DNA of 64,000 bases from Hydractinia symbiolongicarpus. Lineage: Eukaryota > Cnidaria > Hydrozoa > Anthoathecata > Hydractiniidae. A program made the position numbers and the translations under genes. The notes under the pieces are model-generated. The model searched no databases and had not been told where the DNA came from. It worked only from the letters and a program-made list of their open reading frames with translations. Shown piece by piece: positions 22,290-34,966 of the stretch. Where the stretch lies: assembly GCF_029227915.1 (NCBI RefSeq), contig NC_079884.1:8990001-9054000 (forward strand), read 5' to 3'. Positions within the stretch are counted from its first letter, which is position 1; every line of letters starts with the position of its first letter.

Positions 22290-25119
22290 GCATATTCTAT
22301 CTTGTTTTAATTATTTTTTCTAAATGGTATCGACTGTATAGTAATAGTATCGACAGCTTAGCGTAATTTTAAATATATATGTTAATCACAACGAAGGAGG
22401 GCGTTACGACTTGTTTTTTGCTTGTATTATAACTATTTTAGCAAAAGTAGCTAATTTTTGTTATAAATCACATAAAAATTTAAAAACTTCTGCTTAAGCA
22501 CGTAACTATTTTTGTGATTACAAAATTAGCGCATCACGATTTTAATGATTTTAGTTTTATCTCAACAAAATACCATAAACAAAAAAACTTCCAGTGGCCT
22601 TAACCACAGTGGTCCTAAGTAAAGTAAAGTTGATTCACCTTGTTGACATTCAACCAACAAAAAAAAACATCATTGATTATCTTGAGATGGGATGAGAATT
22701 TGTTTTTTTCCTTTTTTTTTCTTTAAAACTTTTTTGCTTGATATTATTTTTTTGTTCTTGTGAGATTTAGGGTCAGTCAGGCCCGTAGAACAACTAATTA
22801 AATTGAAGTCGCATTATAGGGAGTTGTAAAACAAGGTTTTACTTTTTGAAATTTAAGTAAGAACTTGACAATAGAAGCTCTGGACATGTGCCAGGAAGAG
22901 TGTGGTGTATAACAAATAGATCTTAACTTATGCCGACACATATTTGAAAACCTGCCATTCTTACCATTAATATGTTTGTTGTGGAAACACTAACTCAGCG
23001 GCTTATGTTTTAATATAGACTATTTTACCATTGCTACAGGATTGTGTCATAATGCAAATTACACCTCTCTTTTAGTTTTATATAATGTCTAATGTCTCAC
23101 AACTTTTGTGTTTGCAGTTTATTTGAAAGAAGAATATATTTCCATTAACAATTGCTAGTCCAATTTATTTAATCTTATAATGGTGAAACCTGGAATGCTA
23201 CAAAACTCTGATGTGGATGCCTTGTCAATTCTGCAGCTATGTGTATTAAGATCAAGATAGCTTTTGATACTTACTTTACAAATTCGTAGTCTAATTTCCT
23301 AATCACATTTGGGAGAACAAAGATAGGACTAAGGTAACTGCCTCAGTATGCAGGGTGTTGTGAGAATTTACTTATTTTGTTTTTCTAGTAACTATCCCAG
23401 CTAGTCTTTTAATTTTCACTTGCCACAAAATGTGTAGCTGGGCACTGTGGATGAGTGGATTATCAATGCTTACTTCACTCAACTATTAATTGACTTTCAC
23501 AGTGTGAAATCTGTGCACAAAAAGTTCAATAATTCTCTTATTAGCCTGATTAGAAACAAAATCTATAGTCATTTAAAAAGTGAGTTGGAAAAAAAACTTA
23601 GAACACTAGCCTAATTCTTTTATATAAAAACTATGGGGTTGACGATGGCTTTGTTGAGTTTTAAACGCCAAAGTGGCATGCCTAATTTAGGATATATACA
23701 TTAAAACTATGATTCCTATGTTCTTTTAGGATTTAAAAGAAGCAAATTTGAAAGTAGAATTCCCAAAATTAGAAAGCCTAGACATTTTTACAATTATATG
23801 TAACATAAGTTATTCCTTCTGAACAATAAGAGGCTACTCTGTTACCAATTCCAACACCATTTTGGTAATGCAGGCAGATTTATGATCATTGCCTCTTTTA
23901 GCCTTTCAAAAATAATTACAATAATGTTTAAAGTAAAAAAAAAATCATTAATTCTTGAAAATGGATTAGAAACCAAAAGCTAATTATTAATGAGTGGAAC
24001 ATTGTACTTTTAATTACATAATTATGTGTGCATGTTCTGTAAAGTATTTAAGGTGATTACTATAAAATTGAGATGAAAAACAAAACAATTAAATAAGTAA
24101 AAAAGGAAGCCATAACCAAAAAAGTAGTTTTTGCAAGTATTGTAAAGAAAGAAGGAAAGTTTAAACATGTGTTTTTATTAATCATTTAAAGCTCTACCTT
24201 ATTCCTTCTAGCAATGTGTTGGGATATGAATATTTAAGGGAGGTGTACCAACTGTGATATGCTAGTTGTTTATGATGCCCTGACATGAGCAAATACCCCA
24301 TATAATGTCTTTTAATTATTCAATCTTTTTGCAATAGCTATTTAGGAAGTCAAGGGAAATGGCTTTAAAAAGGATATTTCATGATAGGAGAATTGGCAGG
24401 ATAACCACTTCATGTTTCTTTTTGTTAATATCTTCTGCACAAACAGTGTTTTAACTAAAACATCAATCCGTCTTTTTATAATATCAGTTTTGTTAATATT
24501 TTGAGTGTGGTGTTATTTATACATATTTATATATTATTTATTATTTATATATATTTACCAGATTTGACACCTTCACATCACAACAAATGTATTGTTCAGG
24601 CTGGAAGTATGTTATAAAAAAGTGAACCAAGTCAGAAAAAAAATGTTATTGCTTGTGACAGATGTTTATTAAATTTCCACAATTTTTTGCAAGATATACC
24701 GTTGTTCAGTAGGATATAACATATTTAGGGTTATCTTGAGTTAAAGATTTTATTTTTGATGTTTACTGGTAAGTACATCTAAAATTTACTAATTTCTCTC
24801 AATATGGCCTTTGAAATTCTGTAAAAAGGACGTAAGACAATAATTTCTTTTGTTTGTATGGTAAGTTTGGGATGTTAAGTCTAATGTTTTTTCTTTTACT
24901 TGAAATTTTTTTTGTGAATGGGGATTATGTCAGTTAGGGAGTTTGCTAGAAATCCGCACTTGTTACGGTTAAGGCCCCAATTGGCAATTACTGTGAGAGA
25001 CTTTCAGAGATGACCAATGGTGGCATAGAGGGTAAATTTTAAAATTCTATTCTATTCAGCAACAGCTCACCCAAAGTTAATTCTTTCTAACATTGATTTA
25101 AGATTTCAAGTCATTATTG
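22290..25119. other. Non-coding, with extra fold-back arm fragments
   Basis: A second copy of the fold-back terminal sequence lies at 22386-22412 (AACGAAGGAGGGCGTTACGAC), and a further arm fragment at about 22780-22830 contains GTAGAACAACTAATTAAATT. Beyond these I see AT-rich DNA without genes. A short similarity exists between 24750-24830 and 45650-45740 ('ttttgatgtttactggtaa'). Confidence 0.5.
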
Positions 25120-25362
<243 letters not shown>

Positions 25363-28300
25363 TGATATACTATTGCTACTATTTTTAATTTCTTTGTGGA
25401 CAAACATACCTTATCGGACTGAAGACTGATGATATGGCCAAACTCGCATCAAGTTAAAATTGTACAAAGAATCGATGATTAGGAAATTATAGTATTTTCA
25501 ATTGGAAATCGTCCATCTTACGGACAAAATAGAGTTAATAGTTAATATCCTGAATGTTAGATTTACCTGCCAAAATGTTTTCTATATTCTATAGTATATT
25601 TTTTGATAAGTCCTAAATGAAAATTGATCAAGATATAAATGCAGGAGGTTTCTCCTCTATTATGTTTTTTGTATACATTTTTTTTATAATTTTGTTCCAG
25701 TTTTTGATATAAAATATTCAAGGAACCTAAAAACATGACATGAAAAATTATGTACTTTTGTATATTGCAGTGCAGTGTTTATTCCTCCCCTTAATAATTT
25801 TATTGTCACTAAAAACAAAGATGGTAATCTAATTCCTGGGATTTGCTGAAACCTTTAGGGTGTTTTTCGACGAGTTTAAGTGTTTGTGTATGTAGGGATT
25901 ATTTGTGTCTCTATGCAATGTTACCTAAAAGACTAAAATCATTGTAAAACATTTTCATAAAGAAAAAAAAATGGTAAAACAAATTCTAAAACTTTTTTGT
26001 ACTTGTTTAAAATATTTTGGCATCAGAAAACCTGGTAGGTCGTTTTGATTTGTTATTTATATTTTGCCTTTCCCTCACTGCTTATTTTGCATCATAATTA
26101 ATCTTTTTTGTGCTCGGGCGGTCAGGCTAAGTAATTATTTTATTGTAATGTATAGTTTCTGTAACTCTGAGAGAATATGTGTAAGCCCCTTTTCAGTACC
26201 AGAATAGGAAATGTGTTGTGCAATGTATCAGTCCTATTTTCAACCTTAAAAAAAAATATTTTTGATCTGAATCTGTTGTTTTTTTTGTTTTTTTTAGCAT
26301 AATATTTCTTATACATCTTATATTGTGTCATAGTTATAAATCCTAAGATTGGAGGTGAAATTTATGTTTAAATTATTTACAATCACAAGATGCGAAATCT
26401 GGTCTGTGTACACACCATAACAATATACTGGCATAATACAGTAAAACCCATTTTACAGCTCTGGTTAGAAGATAAAACATATGTCTTCTTTTCAAGTAAA
26501 CTCTGATTTGAAAAATAACGGCTACAAACTCACTACTATGAGTGGGTTGACACAGACAACGATATTTTTGTGCTCACCCTGCCTTGTAAAACGTTTTTGT
26601 TTTCAAGAGAAAAAAGTCATGTTTTATTCTTTGTATATGTTTTTATTTGTGTAAATGTAGTAACGTAGTAATATACAGCCACGTCAAAGAATTTTTTAAT
26701 ACATATTTTGCAAAAATATTTTAATTTTTATATATTGATCTATCAAGTTACATTTATTATTTTTTATCACAACAAAGAAAAAAAATACATGATTGTAAAA
26801 AACTTTAAGGTATTTAGTTTTTTAAAGTTTTATATTTTTTTAGCTTTACTGTGTTGCTAAGCAACAGTGTTCATTAAAGTGTGTTATTAAAAGAAATCTT
26901 TTGTGTTTATATCTTTCATTATTTATTATTTGTTTTTGAAAAATACATTTCGCACTGTGCTTTTCTTGTTAATTCTTTTTGGTGTTTGTTCTGTGGAAAA
27001 ACTTCAGTTGTAATATATAACCCGTTGTGTAAAAGAAATCTGTATTTAATATCATATCTTATTTTTTAACTGTATTGTTATGTTTTATGTATATTTTTTT
27101 TCTTAGAAGCGATTTAAATTAGAAGTAGTCAGTCGTTAAAATATTTTTTTAATTAAAAGATATACAAGGAAATCTGTGGTGTTTCGGATACAGCAAGTTT
27201 TTTTCTTAACTTCCATCTTTGTTCTTTACAATTTCTAGAAATACAAAAATTAAAAAAAAACAAAGACATTGTAATTCTACAACTTCAAATTTAAAGATTA
27301 TTTGACCATATTTGCATGTTGGAGTAGAGTGTAAAAGAAGATTTATCCTCCATTTTACCAGGTAGGAATATCTTTACTTTTGTTCAATAGAAACATATAC
27401 TTTCTTTCAAATCGAAAAGGACAATCTTTGTAATTAAATTGAGGTAGAGCTACTTTGTGCATTACTAATATACTGCCTGGCTGCAAGCTGGATTTAATCT
27501 GCAGTCTTGGTGTTGTGAGGGTGCTAAACTAATGAATAAATAAATTAAAGTGAAGCCGTATCTCAGTGCAGACTAAGGAGTCTGAAGATCAAGCTTTCTT
27601 GCAACTTTTTATAACATCAGTTATTATCAGGAATTTTTAGACCTGTGAAATATGGCTAATGTATAATGTTGGTAGTAGTACATGATCTTTAAAATACACA
27701 ACGTTAAAAAAAATTAAAACGGCAAAAACTATTTTTTTTTTAACCTTAACTTTTAGTTTTGGTCAGAGTTTGTGTCCCTGCTTTGCAAGGTTGAGCCCAT
27801 CTTGAGATTACACGTAATTTTCTATTCATTCTTTGACAGTGTTCTTGGATACAAAGCTACAAGAAACATGTTTTTAACTGGTTCTAATTTTTAGTTTTAT
27901 AATGATTTGGTCTGATGTAATTTGATAAAGGCTAGAATACATATACTCAATAACTTAAAATCACAACACAAAAAATCAAACAAACAAGCAAAGATATAAA
28001 TAACTATGCTCTATTGAAACGATAATTTTGTGAAATATTTGTTGTCTGGAGTATAATGCGAAACAATCAAACGAATAAATCTAGTCAATAATGCAAAACT
28101 AAGAGATAGTAGGGTTATTTATGAACTCTGCATGATAATTTTTGATATGTCACAACTCTATATTATACATGTCGACAACACTGGTTTGTCCTTCCTTAAG
28201 TTAGCAGCTTATTTTTAACAGCTATTTATTTTTAAGATCTAGCTACTATAAAAAGCTTGATCTTGGATTACAAATATAAGATCATCTCAGTGATGTATTA

Positions 28301-29016
28301 TATATTATGTCAGTTTGTATCAAACTGAATTGACCAAGATGGGTGTGCTACGTCACCTTGTCTGCATATTGTAGCATTTCTATTTGATCAATTTTTTGTT
28401 TGTTTTTATCGTTTTTATTGTTTTTACTGCTTTTTTCTATTTTTATTCTCAGACAGGACGGACTTTGATAGCAGTTTTTTTTGTATTTATGTATATATTT
28501 GCAAATTACTGAAGTCCTCATCCTGTATAAATATTTTTAAATAAATAAATAAAATATAAATGAATTGCCGACAACGCAGAAACACAACCTAAGACTTTTT
28601 AACCTGATTCATTATCTTGAATTACATGTGATGTGAATTTGTCAACGAAAATTTTATTGTGAATGTGTTACAATTTCTAGGACTCATTGCTTATTATGTA
28701 GAAAGAAACATAAACAAAATTAAAAGCCACTAAGAAATCTTCTAGACATAAAAAAACCAGTTACATAATCCAGTGGTTATTACATTAAAAATCATTGGTG
28801 TTATTCATTCAATTCATTAAAATATAAAAATGAGTTAGATGAGACCATTGTTTGTTACAACTTTGCTCATCATGCGTTATAGAAGAGTTTGAATATTCAA
28901 GAGAAATTTACGTAAGTGAATAATCTGCAGCGAATACCATCTGCTTGAAACCCTGAAGTTAATTGTATGTTAACAATTTCTAGATGCATGATTTGACATG
29001 TTGTCTTATATCGGGC
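25363..29016. other. Non-coding 5' flank of the C1orf21-like gene
   Basis: AT-rich DNA with homopolymer runs and only short chance ORFs. It probably includes promoter and 5' UTR sequence for the gene at 29017, and possibly a 5' UTR exon ending upstream of the 'tttctag' acceptor-like site at 28977-28983. No motif can be assigned firmly. Confidence 0.45.
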
Positions 29017-31677
29017 ATGGGGTGCAGGTCAAGTAAACACCAAAATTCTGTCGCTGATGAAGAAAATGCTGAAAATGATGAAGTTTATGGTGAGTTGTGC
29101 AGAGTCATTTTAACTTGGCCAAAAAATTTGACAACTTTTAGCTATATAATATTAAAAGCATTGTCATTGAGTCGTGATTCTTATTCAGTGCACCATTTTT
29201 TGTTTTTGTTTTTGAGGTATGTATGAGCTATTACCTTTTAATTGGGAGTGTTAGACAGTATGATTGTATTATGAAGCAGACAATATCTACAACAGCAAGT
29301 ATACAGTTAAAACAATAACTTGAAGAAATTGTTATCAGAGATGTGAAAAGATACATGGATGATTTTAATCATATACTCAGCATGCTTAATAAAACAAGAA
29401 AAATCTGGGTGTTGGGAGGAGGGGTATATATGTGATCTTGAATGTAGCAAGTTCAGAAGAGGATAAAAGTGTCGTTATAAAAAGTTGTTGCGTACTAGGC
29501 TTGCTTGAAGATAGAAAACAAAGACAGTGTTTCAGAAGTTGATTGAGTAAAGCGTACAACTATTTAGATTGAATAGGTAAAGATGAGATGGTGTTTGTGT
29601 TGTAATTACAACTTTATATGATAATTTTTTTAAGGAGACACAAAAAATGGTCGATGTACAGAAGCAGCTGATAAAAACAGCAATAAAGGTTTTCCACAAG
29701 AGCGCAAATTATCAGATTCACAGGTATAACATTACTTTGTAGTAACCGTTTGTACACACGTGTGTACAATTTTTGTGTGTACTATACATGTAAAATAGTA
29801 CTGAAATATTCTAATGTTGAGTCTCAATGAATCCTACCACACATTTTTAAATGTTTTCTAACTTTTGTTGATAAAACTTTTCAGTAAATTTAAATGTTCG
29901 CAATAACAGATGGAGCTGAGAGATGATTATATTAAACTGCCATTGAATTCTTTAATAATATATTTTAATCTTTTTATGGGGTTGCTGCTGAGACATGTTT
30001 TTTTCGAATTGAAACACCATGATTGTATAGAAGTGTACTCAACACATATTACTACTGGAGTTCTCCGCATAAGCAGTTGTGTTAGCCTAATTTCTACTGG
30101 AATTTAGAAAGCTTTTTTAATAAAAAACCTAAGCAATTAGTGAAGTACTATTATTTTTCGTTTCAGTTTGATTCAAAGAAAAGGTAGGTGTTAAATAATT
30201 ATTTTTTAATTTTTACGATGTTCATTTTGTGACGACAAAAATGACAATAAGAGAGAGATTATAAGTGATTTGATGATGCTGTTATTATAAACTTGGTATA
30301 ATTAATATTTCTCATTGTTTATTTGAGTAAGAAACTTTCCGTCTAGTTTATAGACGGAGAAGTCACAAATTTTAGACTTTGTTACAGATTAGGCATTTTT
30401 TTGATACCACCATTTTATTTTTTGCTTTTATTTCTTTAGAACTGCTGTGTTCGCAAAGAAGCCAAATAAGTATGTTGTTTTCTTCTGTGTTCAATTATTT
30501 TCAAAAAAATTCTGACTATTGTATGAATAATTCCTTTATTTCAGACCATTCTCACAATCTCAAACAGATTTCTTTGAGATGCTGGAAAGAAAGATAAATG
30601 CAGTAAGTGGTTTTTTGTAAGTATTTTGGTTGAAGTAAGGTAAAGTTATTGCAAATAGCTTGTTACACCAGTCATTGCGCACGGGTTAAAATCACATTTT
30701 ATTGGCTTTCACGAGCTTATGTTTTTTGCAACAGTAATTACAATGATTTTTCCAAATCGTTTTAGTCTTTAGTTTTAACATTACTATTGCAAAGAAATGC
30801 TTACTATTTATAGGGTAGCGAGTGTAGTGCTGGGTATAGGGGAGGGGAAGGGGCAAAAAGCCCTACCCCATAACTTCTATTATTTGGCATATATCTTTTT
30901 ACTTAAAAATATTAAAATGAAGTATTTTGAATGTCATATATTAACTAATTTTCTATTAACTTATTGAGGCGCCAGTAAGCGAAAAATACCGGAATTTTTT
31001 AAAATGTCGGTTTAATAAATTGTAGCATTTATTTAGTGCATCTTTTGGTTTTAGGTTTTGGATTAAAGTAAATAAATTTATAGGGCGCCAAACCTACAAA
31101 ATCCTCAAAAAACGAAAAAATTCACAAATTTGTTGAGCGTAGCTTCTAGAAAACCTTAACGCTCTGAGGCTTATATGGCTGTTTGTAGCAAGGGGTGTAA
31201 AGTGTTTGAAATACTTACGACCCTCAAATCTAAAGCTTTAATGAATCTTTATGTCAAGTAATTCGAAAAATATAAAAAAAAAAACTTTGAAAAAATTTGC
31301 GTGGCATATTACCTGCTTGAACCTTTCTTGGTCTTCCCCAAATGATAAAAACATAACTACCAAAAGTTCCAGGGTCATTGGATTACCGGTATAACGTTAA
31401 TAACGAAAGTATGCCTGCTAGGGCATTTTTCCTCTCCCTCCCTGCAGGAATAGGATTAAAGGAGATTTCTCAGGAGTCAGGCAAGTGTATTATAACTCTA
31501 AAATGGTTTTCAGCAAGAGCTCTGTTAATTATTCATTTTCTTTTTTTCTTCTGTTTTTTGCTCTCATATTTTGTAAGTCAGCCTCGTGTTTCTTATTAAA
31601 AAAACATGTACACCTGTCAATAACTTATGTTTTAGGGAAGGGACTACACATCTGAAGACGAGTTCTCTACAAGGTGA
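29017..31677 (+). CDS. C1orf21: C1orf21-like small N-myristoylated protein, six exons
   Basis: Coding exons are 29017-29089, 29635-29723, 30167-30183, 30440-30469, 30545-30602 and 31636-31677. All have GT/AG borders and consistent phase, giving a protein of about 102 residues. The start is MGCRSSKH, which fits an N-myristoylation signal (Gly2, Ser6) plus a palmitoylation-type Cys3 and matches the MGCASAKH start of vertebrate C1orf21. The C terminus has the family pattern of a DFFEMLERKI helix followed by GRDYTSEDE. An upstream in-frame ATG at 28984 would hide the myristoyl glycine and is not favoured. Vertebrate function is poorly known; a membrane-associated role is inferred from the N terminus. 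Two exons are very short (17 and 30 nt). An AATAAA lies at 31711-31716. Confidence 0.85.
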
Positions 31678-31710
31678 CATTTTTTTGCAAGAAAAAAATA
31701 ATCACGATGA

Positions 31711-31716
31711 AATAAA
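31711..31716 (+). terminator. Polyadenylation signal of C1orf21-like gene
   Basis: AATAAA lies 34 bases after the stop codon at 31675-31677. A second AATAAA occurs at 32108-32113 and could serve a longer 3' UTR. Confidence 0.5.
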
Positions 31717-32166
31717 CTTTGAAGTTAATATAATAACCTCACTCATTGCTGACGTTTTATCACGGACAGTAAATGGAGGATAGAAAAGCAGTGTAATGAC
31801 CAGTATATTTTTAATAATCTTTGGAGCGTTTCCTTTTTTAAGTTTATGTCTTCTTGAAGTCAGAAGAGATGGTTGTAAAAATTGTCTGCTGTATGTAGCG
31901 GAGTTTTTCGGATGACACACAAGTTTTTGCAGAAAGTCGTTTACACAGCTTAATGAGGGAACCGAATTTCTGCGTCTGCAAAATCACTTAAATTAGGAAA
32001 CATTTTTTAAACATAACTCAGTTGCTATCAATGTTATATGTAGGAATAATTACTTTTTGAGTAAACATTCCCCTTCTGCCGCACCTATTATCAAACTTAT
32101 ACAATGAAATAAATATTGTCATGTATTCTTAGTCATCTGACTACCCGAAAAAGCTTAAAAAAGTGC

Positions 32167-32290
32167 CTACGATGTCATTCAGAGAGACTTAAAGTAGCTA
32201 CGATGCTACACAGGGAGACTTAAAGTAGCTACGATGTTACACAGGGAGACTTAAAGTAGCTAAGATACTATACAGGGAAGTAGCTGCGTT
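32167..32290. repeat. 31-bp minisatellite, about four units
   Basis: The unit contains GACTTAAAGTAGCTACGATG and ACACAGGGA. Unit starts at 32187, 32218 and 32249 give an exact 31-bp period, with diverged units on both sides. Confidence 0.9.
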
Positions 32291-33101
32291 AGTGTATAGT
32301 GTATTATAAAAAGTATTTTCCGAATGTGAAATAATGGGTGAAGAGATTTTTGTTTATTTACTATTTCTGTTCTATATTTATATGATTTGACTAGCATTAT
32401 TTAAGACTGTAAATTTTATTTTACTTGCTGATAATTAATGAGAAATATATCTTTTTCAAAGAATTTGATCGTTTTTTGTTTTGTTGATGTTTTTTGGGCG
32501 TGCATTTTTGATGAACACTGGAAATAATAAAACTAAATAATGTTATGACACGGATAAAATAATTTGAATGACGTCATCACACACTCCTGGACATGGAAAA
32601 AGGGCAAAACGGTGGAACAAAAACTTAAAACTGTTTGCAAACAATTTAAATAAAGGCGTCGTGTTTTTTCTGGTCACCTGTTATTCGTTGAGTCTTAACC
32701 TTGACAAGAAACGTGATGTCGTATCAAAAAACTGACTACTTTATTCGAAGAAACTTTCGCGTGAGAAACTTTCGCGAATTTCGCGTTTTTTGGCCTTTTT
32801 TGCGAAACTTTTTCTTGCAAAACTTTCAAAAATAGCCATTCGCGAAAGTTTATTCAGTACAAACTTTCCAAACTGTCGATTCGCGAAATTTGACTTACTT
32901 TCCCTCACTTGGCTCCCCCCCCTCCATATAAAAAAGAGAAACATTGGAGCCTTTCCATGCTGGTTGGACGATTGCCTTTTACAACTACCAGCCGATGGTA
33001 AAGATATCATTAATGGATAGAAAACCGCTGGAATATATGACGTCATTGTACTTAGATTAAGTAAGCTACCGACGATAGATCCTTTTCATGGTATTGATCC
33101 C

Positions 33102-33308
33102 GTGTTCGATCAAGACCCTACCTTATTAGCTTTGCATCTGGACGCCGTTTGCAGAATTGATGAAGAGGAGTGGAATGCTTATAGCCAAGTTACTGGCAAA
33201 GAAGACGATGACCACGTTGCATGGGAGCCGGATGAAGACGAGCCTAGAAAGAAAATTACATCGTTAAAAACACTTCTTCCTTTTTCTATCATAAGAAATA
33301 TATCATAA
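33102..33308 (+). CDS. Orphan 68-aa acidic ORF
   Basis: The frame reads DPTLLALHLDAVCRID and then a strongly acidic part with WEPDEDEPRKK. Base composition looks more like coding DNA than its surroundings. No start context, splice partner or family was found, so it may be a transposon remnant. Confidence 0.25.
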   Translation: MFDQDPTLLALHLDAVCRIDEEEWNAYSQVTGKEDDDHVAWEPDEDEPRKKITSLKTLLPFSIIRNIS

Positions 33309-34204
33309 GAACTATGCTGCGTCAGCAGTCTGGTGCATAGACATAGAAAAATCTACAAAATCAACATTTCAACTTGGTCTGTCACAGAATTCGAAGTATT
33401 TTTGAAATAACGCGGATTATCCTCATGCTCCACCATTCAGACCTTTTTTGTGCTGGCTAAGAACTTGGAACTAGCATAGCCACAATTACCAGCTATCTAA
33501 TCGATACACACCCTTAGAATTTTCCTCAATGATCCGAAATATAATTTTTATGGACCCGCGAAATTATCTATTTGGAAAAATTAGTACCATACCAGGTTAA
33601 CTGAATTTTTTAAAGAAAAGAAAAATCACATGCAATGTTTTTACATCATTTTGCTTTCGGGACAATTGTGTAGTTATTCATTTGCAGTTACTGTAAAAGC
33701 CCTAGAGCGGCATAGAAAATGCAAAACCAGAACGATCAACCCCGTTCTAATTTAATCCGCGACATGGTATAGTGAATATTTGTCAATTTAGTTTATTACG
33801 CTGCGGACGCTGTTCTGCCTAGGATTCAAAAACGGCCTGTTTAAAAACAGGACGGCCGGATTATGTACGCATGGCCTGATTATGTCGTGGTTACCGGATT
33901 ATAAACGCTGATAGAATGGCTGGTAAGGCAGGCTGTGATTGGCATTTTCCTCAAACTTTTGTGAAAAAATCATTGACGAATTATTGTCACATGCCATTTT
34001 TCTCTGCAAGATAACACACCATTGAAAACTAACTGGATTTTGCGGATGGGTGGATTCATTTTTATTTTTCACAGGAACTGACCTAAATTATTCGTTTTGC
34101 GGAAATTAAGTTTGGTGAAAAGTTATTAACCTTGCAAATCCCAAAATATATTTTCCACGAAATTTCGTTTTATTTAAGAACAACAACTTTGTCGCTCAAT
34201 CAAC

Positions 34205-34390
34205 ATTAGACTGTCGTACATAAGTCTGTCTGCCCCGATCATGTTTGTTTTTTAAGTAACAAATGATATTAGACTGTCGTACATAAACCGGCCTGCCCTG
34301 ATTATTTTCCTTTTACAAGTGCCAAATAATATTTTTTAACTGTCCTACATAATAAGCTGGTCTGTCCTGATTATGTTGCCCTGGTTATGT
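34205..34390. repeat. Three diverged repeats of about 60-70 bp
   Basis: Each unit contains a version of GACTGTCGTACATAA followed by a CTGYCCTGATTATG-like block and an AT-rich spacer. Units start near 34209, 34271 and 34337. A related CGGCCTGTTTAAAAACAGG palindrome lies at about 33834-33852. Confidence 0.7.
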
Positions 34391-34966
34391 ATTTTCTGCC
34401 CTGCTCTCGAATTTAGTTTACAACAGTTATTGAATTTTCTGGTTTTAAAAGAAAGGTGTTTATTTTATACCGTTTCTTTATATGGAAGACATACAAAAAC
34501 ACTGCTGAAGTTTCCGCGAAATTGTGGGAACAGCGAGTTTTCCAATAATTATCGCGGGAACTAATTTTCGAGAAATTGTCAAAAACTTCTCCAAATTGCA
34601 AAAACTAATTTCCGCAAAAATTAATTCCCTTATAGTAATAAAAATAAAGCAAAAAAATGGTTTATGCCGACTGATATATCTTTGAAAATAAGTAGAATTA
34701 ACTTCAATTACATTACTCTTTTCAAGGCCAACACCAAGGTACTCATTTCTTGCTAACCAGTTTGTGAACAGCTTCTACTTTCTGAGAAAACAAACGTTTA
34801 CAAATACCAAAATGCCAAGGTATTGGCAACATGCCTTTAAAAAGAAAAAATATTGTATATATTTTAAATTTCTCTCACAGAAAAATGTCTATTAATATTA
34901 AACAAAAAAAATTGCTGCCAAAATTCTGTTTAAAATATAATACATGCATTATGCACTATACTTATA

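Larger units (their letters stand above)
31717..34966. other. Intergenic region between the C1orf21-like and DDX56 genes
   Basis: This 3.2-kb stretch holds a 31-bp minisatellite (32167-32290), a zone of TCGCGAA-type palindromes (32740-32900), two perfect TGACGTCA octamers (32569-32576 and 33038-33045), an orphan ORF (33102-33308), a diverged triple repeat (34205-34390) and a degraded MITE-like stretch (34540-34640). No host gene was recognised. Confidence 0.6.
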
